Program-made: the position numbers and the translations under genes
Assembly (NCBI GenBank): GCA_025459125.1
Contig: JALORE010000012.1
Span: forward strand, 1-64,000
Direction of reading: 5' to 3'
Origin: Planctomycetota bacterium
Lineage (GTDB): Bacteria; Planctomycetota; Phycisphaerae; Sedimentisphaerales; Anaerobacaceae
Length of the DNA: 64,000 bases
Notes under the pieces: generated by a model
What the model was told of the DNA's origin: nothing
Database searches by the model: none
The model's input: the letters and a program-made list of their open reading frames with translations, nothing else
In this document: in pieces, positions 51,585-60,842 of the stretch
Layout of the letters: each line of letters begins with the position of its first letter
How positions within the stretch are numbered: position 1 is the first letter of the stretch

Positions 51585-52642
51585 AGCTGCATCGGCATGC
51601 TGACATCGTAGGGCGGCCCCTCCAACGCCGCGTCGATGATCATCTGCAGCAACTGTCGGTAGCTGATCCCCGCCTTCTCCGCGGAACGCGCCAAGGCCAC
51701 TCCCTCTTCCAACGAGGCGTTACAGTTGACTTCCAGAACCCGGGGAACGCCGGTTTCATCCAGCCGAATATCGACACGGCCGTAGCCCCAGGCCCGCACC
51801 GCCTGAAAGGCACGCAGCGCGATATCGCTGACCTGATGCGCCAATTCCGGCTCCACGTCCGCCGGACAAATGACCCACGTGTTCTTGTACTCCACCGACG
51901 TTTCGATCCATTTGGCCGCGTACGACATGATCGGCGGGATCTCCGGCGGCAGGTCCCGGTAGCAGACCTCCGCCAACGGCAGCACGCGGGGCCGCTTGCC
52001 GCCGATGAGACCCACGTTGAATTCCCGGCCCGGCAGGAAGGACTGGACCAGCGCGGGCTGATGGTAGGTCGTCAGGATCTTATGCACTTGCATACGGAGG
52101 GCCTTCTTCGAGCGCACGATCGAATCGCGATCCAGGCCGATGCCCGCGTGCTCCTGGCCGGCCTGCACGATCAGCGGGAACTTCCATTCATATCGGTCCA
52201 CGTCGCTGACCTTCTCCAGCAGCTCCGTGCAAGACGGAATCGGAATCCCCGACCCGTGGAGCAGCGCGGCCGACATGTGCTTGTACCGGCCCAGGCCCAG
52301 CGCCAGGGCCGGCGAGCCGGTCAACGGAAAGCCCATCATCCGCACCATGGCGGCAAACCGCATCTCGTACAGGGCACCGTGCACTACGTCATCATACTGA
52401 TTGAATACGACATCGGGGTTCAGACGCCGCAACTTCCGCTGAAACCCAAAGAGATCGTGGGCCAGCGGCAGGACGGTGACGTGGTGGCCCAGGGACCGCA
52501 ACACGCGGGCCATGTGGCGGATCATCTGCCGCAGGTCGGCCGTGCTGCCCCGGTCTTCCGGCGTGTCCGGCACGAAGCCCGTGGCGGCGTTGTACGCCAA
52601 GACCACATGCAAAAGTTTATGGCGTCGCGATTGGTGTGCCAT
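51581..52642 (-). CDS. D-Ala-D-Ala ligase-like ATP-grasp enzyme
   Basis: FNQYDDVVHGALYE, GSPALALGLGRYKHMSAALL, PGREFNVGLIGG, YGRVDIRLDETGVPRVLEVNCNASLEEG. Confidence 0.85.
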   Translation of the reverse strand: MAHQSRRHKLLHVVLAYNAATGFVPDTPEDRGSTADLRQMIRHMARVLRSLGHHVTVLPLAHDLFGFQRKLRRLNPDVVFNQYDDVVHGALYEMRFAAMVRMMGFPLTGSPALALGLGRYKHMSAALLHGSGIPIPSCTELLEKVSDVDRYEWKFPLIVQAGQEHAGIGLDRDSIVRSKKALRMQVHKILTTYHQPALVQSFLPGREFNVGLIGGKRPRVLPLAEVCYRDLPPEIPPIMSYAAKWIETSVEYKNTWVICPADVEPELAHQVSDIALRAFQAVRAWGYGRVDIRLDETGVPRVLEVNCNASLEEGVALARSAEKAGISYRQLLQMIIDAALEGPPYDVSMPMQL

Positions 52643-52894
52643 AGTTTCGTCCTCATACTGCGTCACTCGGTGACCCGCGCCGGTCCTGTGGAGGTCGTCC
52701 GCAAGACCGCATCCCGGGTCCTCCCAACCTCTTTTGTCATCGCCATTATCGTCAACAAGGTCCCCCGCGTCAACCGCGTCCTGGGTGGCGTCTTTCCCCG
52801 GCGTCCCCGGCAGGCCGCACGACGGTGCAATTGCGGATTTACCTTTACCTTTTTACGTGGCTTTGGTCCCCGACCGGATTTCCGCGGCAGCCCT

Positions 52895-52923
52895 TTGTCG
52901 AGGGCTCGGCCGGCGCGTACAAT
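52895..52923 (+). promoter_or_regulatory. Sigma-70-like promoter
   Basis: TTGTCG-N17-TACAAT before the 52966 gene. Confidence 0.5.
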
Positions 52924-52965
52924 CGGGCCATGGACGTCGGAGAGATGATCGTGCAGAGGTGCCGG

Positions 52966-54855
52966 ATGAAGAAGCGGTCGATTCTGATCGCCGGCCTGCT
53001 GGCCGGCGCGTGGACGTGGGGTATCCTCGGGTCAGCCCGGGCCGCGGAAGGCGGGCGGACGTTCTTCGTCAGCAGCACGGCAGGCGCTGACAGTGCTGAC
53101 GGCCGGACGCCGCAATCGCCCTGGCGCAGCCTGGAGAAGGTCAATGCCGCCGAGCTCCAGCCCGGCGACCGCGTGCTCTTCCAGCGCGGGGGACGGTGGC
53201 GCGGGACCTTGATCCCGCGCAGCGGCGGCGCGGGGGCGCCGATCACCTACGGAGCCTATGGCGAAGGAACCCGGCCCCTGTTGCGAGGCTCGGTCAGCCG
53301 CAACGACCCGTGCGACTGGCACCAGGAGGTCGGCGATATTTGGGCCACCGCGGCGCCTGCCGCCATCGACTTGGGTCTGCCGGGAAACCTGGCCGTCTCC
53401 TCGTGGTCCGTACACACCGAGGGCGGGGCGCAAGTCAGGACGACCGTCACACCGGGGGCCGGCGAGACGCCGGCATTCCTGCAACTCGAGTGTACCGCCG
53501 GCGGCGACAGAACCAATCACATCCAACTCATTGCTTCTCGTCTCGCACTCAAGGAAGGCGACGGCTACGTGCTGGGCTTCCGCGTCCGCTGCACGCGGCC
53601 GTTTGCGATTCCGCAACTCGCGCTCATGAAACCAACTTCACCCTGGACCCGCTACGGCGACGGCGGCTCCCACCCGATAGACGTCGGGACCGGCTGGAGC
53701 GAACACCAGGTGCGTTTCCGGGCCGCTCGAACCGCCGGCGATGGGCGGATCACGGTCTTCCTCGGCGGGGCACTGCCGTCCGGGTCGGTGTTCTCCTTTC
53801 AGCCAGTCTCCTGGACGTGGTTGCCGCGGGACGCCTCGGCCGAATTGGCGGTGGACGTGGGCAATCTCATCTTCGATGACGGCCGGGCCGTGGGGGTCAA
53901 GAAGTGGCAGCCCGAGGACCTCCGGCAAGACGGTGACTATTGGTACAGCGGGGACACGTGGCAGGTGAAGCTGTACTCCCAGGGCAATCCGGCCCAGCAC
54001 TACCGAAGCATCGAACTGGCCCTGCGCCGGCACATCATCGACCAGGGCAACAAGAGCCACGTCGTCTATGAGAGCCTGGCCCTGCACGGCGGCGCCGCGC
54101 ACGGCATCGGGGGCGGCAACGCCCACCATATCGTCGTGCGCGACTGCGACGTCGCCTGGATCGGCGGCGGGCATCAGCACACCACGCCGGCGGGCCGGCC
54201 TGTGCGGTTCGGCAACGGCATCGAATTCTGGGACAGCGCCCATGACAACCTCGTCGAGGGCTGCCGGATCTGGGAGGTCTACGACGCCGCCCTGACGAAC
54301 CAGGGCAGCGCGAACAACACGCAGGCCGACATCACCTATCGTGACAATGTCATCTGGAACTGCGAGTACTCGTTCGAGTACTGGAACCGCGGCCCGGAAT
54401 CAACCACGCGGAACATCCGCTTCGAGCGCAACACCTGCGTCAACGCGGGCGGCGGCTGGGGCCACGGGCAACGGCCCGACCGCAACGGCCGGCACCTGAT
54501 GTTCTACGTCAACTCCGCCCGAACGACCGATTTCCATGTGGTTGGCAACATCTTCTGCAACGCGACCGACAGTGGCCTGCGCGTGGAGAACGACTGGACG
54601 GCCGGGCTGACCCAGGACTACAACTGCTGGTGGCAGCCCCGCGGCACACTGATGCTGTTTCTCAGGAAGGCCTTCCTGCCGGCGCAGTTCGCGGCCTTCC
54701 AGCAGCAGACGCACCTGGACGCCCACTCGGTCGTGGCCGACCCAGGCTTTCTCAACACCGCGGACCTGGACTTCCGCCTCGCCTCCCACAGCCCGGCCCA
54801 CACCCTCACGAGCGACAGCGCCCCCACGGGATCGGGAAAACGGCTGGAAAGGTAG
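52966..54855 (+). CDS. Secreted right-handed beta-helix repeat protein
   Basis: Signal peptide; FFVSSTAGADSADGRTPQSPWRSLEKVN, LQPGDRVLFQRGGRWRG, beta-helix NxI/VxN rungs. Confidence 0.87.
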   Translation: MKKRSILIAGLLAGAWTWGILGSARAAEGGRTFFVSSTAGADSADGRTPQSPWRSLEKVNAAELQPGDRVLFQRGGRWRGTLIPRSGGAGAPITYGAYGEGTRPLLRGSVSRNDPCDWHQEVGDIWATAAPAAIDLGLPGNLAVSSWSVHTEGGAQVRTTVTPGAGETPAFLQLECTAGGDRTNHIQLIASRLALKEGDGYVLGFRVRCTRPFAIPQLALMKPTSPWTRYGDGGSHPIDVGTGWSEHQVRFRAARTAGDGRITVFLGGALPSGSVFSFQPVSWTWLPRDASAELAVDVGNLIFDDGRAVGVKKWQPEDLRQDGDYWYSGDTWQVKLYSQGNPAQHYRSIELALRRHIIDQGNKSHVVYESLALHGGAAHGIGGGNAHHIVVRDCDVAWIGGGHQHTTPAGRPVRFGNGIEFWDSAHDNLVEGCRIWEVYDAALTNQGSANNTQADITYRDNVIWNCEYSFEYWNRGPESTTRNIRFERNTCVNAGGGWGHGQRPDRNGRHLMFYVNSARTTDFHVVGNIFCNATDSGLRVENDWTAGLTQDYNCWWQPRGTLMLFLRKAFLPAQFAAFQQQTHLDAHSVVADPGFLNTADLDFRLASHSPAHTLTSDSAPTGSGKRLER

Positions 54856-55031
54856 TTGGGCGCGACATGACGGGAGACTCATTCCAAGAAGCGATACAAA
54901 TACCCCTGGACCGGACCTCCCCCCCCCAACGGGGAGGGCGGGTGCGCCGGGGGTGCCACAAGGGAGACAGCCGCCTGTTGTCCACGTGGGCCCCGGGCGG
55001 CTGTTCTGAGCGAATGGTCGTATCCTGGTTC

Positions 55032-55136
55032 TCAGGACCTGTTTTCTCTCTTCATCTTCTTCTCGATGCGTTTCTCTTTGAGCGTCTTCTGCGGCTTTTT
55101 CTTCACGTTCTTCTTTTGCTCATGACTCTGGGCCAT
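55032..55136 (-). CDS. 34-aa lysine-rich micro-protein (not in ORF track)
   Basis: MAQSHEQKKNVKKKPQKTLKEKRIEKKMKRENRS; SD-like aaagga 9-10 nt upstream of ATG. Confidence 0.6.
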   Translation of the reverse strand: MAQSHEQKKNVKKKPQKTLKEKRIEKKMKRENRS

Positions 55137-55258
55137 ACATCATCCTTTCTGCATACCCACATTCGATTTCTTGCCGGCCCCATTCTATCGTCCCGCGCCG
55201 CCGATGCCATCGCTATTTCTTCTTTTGCCGCGCGCCACGCGCCACGGTCGCGGCTATA

Positions 55259-56250
55259 ATGGCACGCGGGTCCTGTGGCGGCAATCCGCAGTGGAACCGT
55301 ATCTGCTATGCAGACGTAGCGGGTTATGTGGCCTCGCACCCGGACCAGAACTTCGCCATCCGCCAGGTATTCCAGCAGGGCCGGTTACTGCCGCGCGGTG
55401 TCCGAACACCGGCTGGAGCTACCCGACCACGGTCGTCAACCCCAAGACGACGTTCTCCAACAGCACGCTGACGAAGCCGCGACTCTACTTCAACGGGGCC
55501 GTCTGCCACATCAAGCCCGTTATATGGTGTATTGACCATATTCCAATCACCAGCTCGCTCGGGCCGACGATCACGCTCGCCTCGAACCCCTGGTACGACA
55601 TCTCGACCGGGTTCGGCTACTACCTCACCAGCATCGTCGGCGAGATCAACGAAGAAGGCGAATGGGCCTACGACCCCGCGCGCCGCAGGCTGTATTTGGG
55701 TCCCCGGGGAGACGACCCGGAGGAGGTGGAATCCACCCATCGTGGGTACTGCGTGCGCACGTACGACCGGGTCGCGTACAACACCGGGCGCGGGCTGACG
55801 CTGCGGAATCCCTACCAGTACGGGGTCTTCCTCTGCCTGGCCAACCACATGACCATCGAGAACAACACCATCGAGTACGCCTTCACGTATGGCATCCAAC
55901 TGCAGTCCACCGGCGGACCCTGCGACTACAATCAGATCCTGCGCAACACGATCCGGTACCGTGCCTGCCGGGCGATCAACGTGGGCGGGGAGGCAGCGCA
56001 CTGCAACGTCGAGGGTCATAGCGTCCATGCCACCGTTGTGGAACACTTCGCGGGGGACCTCATGCACGGGCCCAGCGAAGGGATCTACATTGCCGGCCCG
56101 TAGGCCCGGGTCTACTGCAACCGGATCGACCGCACGGGCCACGTGGGCCTGTTTCGGCAGCGGTCAGCGGATCGAGGACCATTTCGTTGACATCACCGAA
56201 ATGGCCCCTATCGGCAGTGGCGTTACGTCCACTCAAGACCATCCTGCTTT
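55259..56250 (+). pseudogene. Degenerate beta-helix protein
   Basis: Homology distributed over three frames: DVAGYVASHPDQNFAIRQVFQQG, then PNTGWSYPTT...SEGIYIAGP(stop)ARVYCNRIDRTGHVG, then QRIEDHFVDITEMAPIGSGVTS. Confidence 0.75.
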
Positions 56251-56366
56251 CGCGCCACGTCTGCTACCTCATCGTCCAGAATGCCGATCCTTTGAGGGTT
56301 GCCGAATCAAGAAGTTGGCAACCTTGGCGACCTTCGCCCTTTTTGACGCCAAAACGAGGGTACGGT

Positions 56367-57746
56367 CTATGGGGTCAACGTGATGGGGAGGCCGGCGCGT
56401 TCGAAGTCGTTGGCGGCCAGAAGGGGCTGGGGCCGGAGGCGGGCGAGGGGGCGGACGAAGCGGTCAGGGATGCGCTCCAGGCGCGTGTTGTAGTAGGTGG
56501 CGATGTCGTTGAAGTAGCCACGGGCCAGGGCGATCCGCTGCTCCGTGTCCGTCAAGTTGCGCTGGAGACCCAGGAACGAGTCCTGGGCGCGGAGTTGCGG
56601 ATACTTCTCCTGCACTGCCACGAGCAGGCGGGCACAGGCGTGAAAATCGGGGCCGGCCACGCCCGGCGGCGTGGCCGTCATCTGGGCGCGCAGCGCGGCG
56701 ATCTCGGTCTGCACGGCGCGTTCGTGGTCGCTCATTCCCTGGACGATCGTCACGAGATTCGGAATCAGATCGTTACGGCGTTTCAGTTGCACCTCCACCA
56801 GGGACCACGCCTGCCGCACGCGGTTGGCCAGATCCACCAGGCTGTTGAAGACGAGCCAGACCCAACCCAGGGACCAGGCGAGAGCGTAGAGCGCTGCGGC
56901 GATGAGATAGGGCGGGATGTCATCCAGCAAAGGCCGGTCCAGAATCGCCCGGCCGGCCACCACGCCCCCTACCGCCAAGACCAGACCCGCGATCGCCCCG
57001 ACCCAATAGCCGATTCCCAGGCCGCGGCTGATCTGCTTCTCGGTCCGGCAGGAGATCAGGAACAAGGGGCACTTGGAGTCGTGGGCAATCTCCGCAGCGA
57101 CGACGTCTTCGCGCTCCCGTGCCTGGCCCATGACGTACAGCGGCGCGTGAAGGACGAGGGCCGTCTCGATGAAGTCCCGGCGGTGATCCGAATGCGCCAC
57201 CGCCTGCGCCGGTCCTTTCGCGTAGTACAACGGGTCGCTCCGGCCGCAGGTCTTATGGAAGATCGTCACCGGCTCGATCTTGGCCCCTTGCGGCCGGACC
57301 AGCACGACCCCCAGGTCGTCCTTCAGGTAGAACGGGGCCTGTTCGCCGCCGCTGGCGACGGTGGTCGTACCGCTCTCCCTGCGCGTGCGCATCCGGGTCT
57401 TGCCGTTGCTGTCCGTGTACGTCTCCGTGACCAAGCGGGACCAGTGTTCGTTGACGGACCACGAGTAGTAGACGCAGGGCTGCTCCCCCAGGTAACTCAC
57501 GAAGGGCTGCTCGGCCTCGGCGGTGCCTTTGACCTCGACCAGCCCGATGAAGACGCCGGTCGTCTTCGATGTGGGCGTATCGTCGACCCAGCGCCGGTGG
57601 CGATTCGCCCGCAGCGCCGCCCACAGGCACAGCAGCGCCACCAGCCCGCCCACCCACGGAAGAAGCGGCGCGATCTCCTGCGGTTGAACGCCGAGAACGG
57701 GAAACCCGGCCGGTAGCGGTAAACAGGTTGCGCTCAATGTGTCCAT
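56367..57746 (-). CDS. GIDE-like domain fused to LemA domain, multi-TM
   Basis: GLVEVKGTAEAEQPFVSYLGEQPCVYYSWSVNEHW (GIDE-like) and LVDLANRVRQAWSLVEVQLKRRNDLIPNLVTIVQG...YNTRLERIPDR (LemA). Confidence 0.85.
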   Translation of the reverse strand: MDTLSATCLPLPAGFPVLGVQPQEIAPLLPWVGGLVALLCLWAALRANRHRRWVDDTPTSKTTGVFIGLVEVKGTAEAEQPFVSYLGEQPCVYYSWSVNEHWSRLVTETYTDSNGKTRMRTRRESGTTTVASGGEQAPFYLKDDLGVVLVRPQGAKIEPVTIFHKTCGRSDPLYYAKGPAQAVAHSDHRRDFIETALVLHAPLYVMGQAREREDVVAAEIAHDSKCPLFLISCRTEKQISRGLGIGYWVGAIAGLVLAVGGVVAGRAILDRPLLDDIPPYLIAAALYALAWSLGWVWLVFNSLVDLANRVRQAWSLVEVQLKRRNDLIPNLVTIVQGMSDHERAVQTEIAALRAQMTATPPGVAGPDFHACARLLVAVQEKYPQLRAQDSFLGLQRNLTDTEQRIALARGYFNDIATYYNTRLERIPDRFVRPLARLRPQPLLAANDFERAGLPITLTP

Positions 57747-57995
57747 TTTCCTTCCAACGTCGCGGTCACTGCCCCGGGAAGGCGAGCGGGACACACGCCC
57801 TGCCAAGAGAGCGAGTCCGCGCCCCGGCGCTCGTCCGGCCGGGCTGCCAACCTACCGACGGGGGGAGCGTCCGTCAATCATAGACGCCGCGGACCCCGTT
57901 TACTTCACGAAATGAGTCCTTGATTTCCCGCGCCGGGGCCGCGAAAATCCCCCCTGGCAACGTCGTTTCGAGAATCCGCCTTGGAGGTAGTACGA

Positions 57996-60701
57996 ATGAT
58001 CCGGTTGGGCACGGTCTTTTGCGTATGGGGCGCCGCAACGTGGGGGATGAGCGTGGCAGACGGGCAGCTACCCAGCGAGGTCCGCGTGACGGACCTGCGG
58101 TGCGAGTACCTGGCGAATCCCCTGGGGATCGACGTGGTGCAGCCGCGTCTGAGCTGGAAGCTGGAATCGGCCTGGCGCGGGCAGAAGCAAACCGCCTACC
58201 AGATCCTCGTGGCCAGCGAGGAGAGGCTGCTGCGGGATAACAAACCCGATCTCTGGGACTCGGGAAAGGTGGCGTCCGACCAGTCCATTCACGTCGTCTA
58301 CGCCGGTAAACCGCTGGCGGCGCGGACCCGGTGTTACTGGAGCGTGCGGGTCTGGGACCGGGATGATAAACCCACGGCGGTCAGCGACCGGGCGGTCTGG
58401 GAAATGGGACTGCTGGCGCCGAAGGATTGGCAAGCCAAATGGATCAGCGCCCCGGGCGGCGCGGATAAGGCACCGCAACCGGCCCCCCTGTTTCGCAAGG
58501 CGTTCAGCGTTGCCAAGCGGGTCCAGAGCGCCCGGGTGTACGTCTGCGGACTCGGCTATTACGAACTGCGGCTCAACGGCGACAAGGTCGGCGATCACGT
58601 CCTCGATCCGGCGTTCACCCGCTACGACCGGCGGGCGCTGTACGCGACGTACGACGTGACACGGCAGTTGCGGAAAGGACCGAACGCCCTGGGCGTGATT
58701 CTCGGCAACGGGTGGTACAACATGCACACGCGGTGCGTCTGGGATTTCGACAAGGCCCCCTGGCGGGACCGGCCGGCCCTGTTGTGCCAACTCGAGATCA
58801 CGTTCGACGACGATTCCAAGATGCTCGTCGCCAGCAACGCCACGTGGCGGGTCACGACCGGGCCAATCGTCTTCGACAGCATTCGCAATGGCGAGACGTA
58901 TGACGCGCGTCTGGAGAAGGCGGGCTGGGACGCGGCCGATGCCAATGATGCCGGTTGGCCCGCCGCACAGGTGGTGTCGGGCCCCCAGGGTCGGCTCACC
59001 GCCCAGATGATGCCGCCCGTCAAGGTGACCAGGATGCTGCGGCCGGCCAAGCTCAGCGAGCCCAGGCCCGGCGTCTACATCTTCGACTTCGGCCAGAACA
59101 TGGCTGGTTGGGTCCGGCTGCGGGTCTTCGGACCGGCGGGAACCGAGGTCGCCATGCGCTACGGCGAGCGGCTCAACCCGGACGGTACCCTCGATCAGAA
59201 AGAAATCGGCCAGCACATCAAGACCGGCAAGCCCCAGACTGACACGTACATCCTCAAGGGCCGGGGGACGGAGCTGTGGGAGCCGCGTTTCGCCTATCAC
59301 GGTTTCCAATACGTCGAAGTGACCGGCCTGCCGGGCAAACCCAATGCTAGCGCCCTGGAGGCGAGGGTCGTGCATACCGCGTTTGACCCGGCCGGCACGT
59401 TCGAGTGCTCCAACGATCTGTTCAACCGTATCCAGCGCAACACTCTCTGGTCCTACGTCAGCAACTTTGTCGGCTATCCGACCGATTGTCCGCACCGGGA
59501 GAAGAATGGCTGGACCGGCGACGCGCACCTGGCCGCGGAGACCGGGCTGTACAACTTCGAGGCGGCGGCGGCCTACGCCAAGTGGCTCAACGACTTCCGG
59601 GACGAGCAGCGACCCACCGGCGAGCTGCCGGGCATCGTGCCGACCAGCGGCTGGGGCTACCAGTGGGGCAACGGTCCCGCCTGGGATAGCGCTTACGTGC
59701 TGATCCCCTGGTACCTCTACCAGTACCGCGGCGACACGCGCATCCTCGCGGACCATTACGACCGGCTCAAGCTCTACGTCGATTATCTCACGAGCAAGGC
59801 CCAGAACCACATTGTCACCATCGGCCTGGGTGACTGGGCGCCCGCCAAGACGACCACGCCGGAGAAGGTCACCTCGACCGGCTACTACTACCGGGACGCG
59901 TTGATCGTCTCGCAGGCCGCCGCCCTGCTCGGCAAGACGGAGGACGCCAGGAAATACGGCGACCTGGCTGCCGCGATCCGCAACGCATTTCACCAGGAGT
60001 TCTACGACCCCCAGACCGGCCTCTACGCCGGCGGCACGCAGACGGCGATGAGCTGCGCCTTGTACCACGGCCTCGTCCCGCCCGAGGAGCGCGCCCGGGT
60101 CGTGGGCAAGCTCGTCGAGTCGATCCAGGCGAAGGACGGCCATCTCGACGCCGGCATCCTGGGCACCAAGTACCTCATTGACGCCCTGACCGCCGCCGGC
60201 CGGGCCGAAGTGGTCTACGGCATGGCCACCAAGACCGACTATCCGAGTTGGGGCCTGTGGCTCGAGCAGGGCGCGACCACCCTGTGGGAGCAGTGGGACG
60301 GCAACGCCTCCCGCAATCACATCATGTTCGGCCACATCAGCGCCTGGTTCTATCAGGTGTTGGCGGGGATCAATCCCGATCCGGAGGCGGTGGGCTTCCA
60401 GCACATCATCATCAAGCCGCAATTGCTGGGCGACGTGACCTGGGCCCGCGCTGAGCACGCGTCCATGTACGGCAAGATCGCCAGCGCCTGGGAAATCCGG
60501 GAGGGCAAGCTCCATCTGCAGATCGCGGTGCCGGTGAACACCACGGCGACCGTGTACGTCCCCTGCGCCGGACAAGAAACGCGCGCCGAAGGCCCCGGCG
60601 CGACGCACCGGGCCGATGATGCGCGTTTTGTCCGCGTCGAAGGCAACTACGTCGTCTTCGAAGTCCAGTCGGGGACCTACGAATTCGTCGCACAACTGTG
60701 A
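57996..60701 (+). CDS. Alpha-L-rhamnosidase (GH78-like)
   Basis: LRCEYLANPLGIDVVQPRLSWKL; QTAYQILVAS; PTDCPHREKNGWTGDAHLAAETGLYNF; YPSWGLWLEQGATTLWEQWDG. Confidence 0.95.
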   Translation: MIRLGTVFCVWGAATWGMSVADGQLPSEVRVTDLRCEYLANPLGIDVVQPRLSWKLESAWRGQKQTAYQILVASEERLLRDNKPDLWDSGKVASDQSIHVVYAGKPLAARTRCYWSVRVWDRDDKPTAVSDRAVWEMGLLAPKDWQAKWISAPGGADKAPQPAPLFRKAFSVAKRVQSARVYVCGLGYYELRLNGDKVGDHVLDPAFTRYDRRALYATYDVTRQLRKGPNALGVILGNGWYNMHTRCVWDFDKAPWRDRPALLCQLEITFDDDSKMLVASNATWRVTTGPIVFDSIRNGETYDARLEKAGWDAADANDAGWPAAQVVSGPQGRLTAQMMPPVKVTRMLRPAKLSEPRPGVYIFDFGQNMAGWVRLRVFGPAGTEVAMRYGERLNPDGTLDQKEIGQHIKTGKPQTDTYILKGRGTELWEPRFAYHGFQYVEVTGLPGKPNASALEARVVHTAFDPAGTFECSNDLFNRIQRNTLWSYVSNFVGYPTDCPHREKNGWTGDAHLAAETGLYNFEAAAAYAKWLNDFRDEQRPTGELPGIVPTSGWGYQWGNGPAWDSAYVLIPWYLYQYRGDTRILADHYDRLKLYVDYLTSKAQNHIVTIGLGDWAPAKTTTPEKVTSTGYYYRDALIVSQAAALLGKTEDARKYGDLAAAIRNAFHQEFYDPQTGLYAGGTQTAMSCALYHGLVPPEERARVVGKLVESIQAKDGHLDAGILGTKYLIDALTAAGRAEVVYGMATKTDYPSWGLWLEQGATTLWEQWDGNASRNHIMFGHISAWFYQVLAGINPDPEAVGFQHIIIKPQLLGDVTWARAEHASMYGKIASAWEIREGKLHLQIAVPVNTTATVYVPCAGQETRAEGPGATHRADDARFVRVEGNYVVFEVQSGTYEFVAQL

Positions 60702-60842
60702 TGAGCCAGTGTGACATCAAGATGCGGCAGCGGCAAGCGTGAGCTCGTTTGTGTTGTGCTCATAAGAGCATAAGATAACGCCTCACGGCGTCACTACAAG
60801 CAGGCCTTGCCGCTACCACCCGGACGCGCTGAGGAACATGAC

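Noticed and set aside
58068-60695. 875-aa minus-strand ORF
   Set aside because: Antisense shadow of the GH78 gene.
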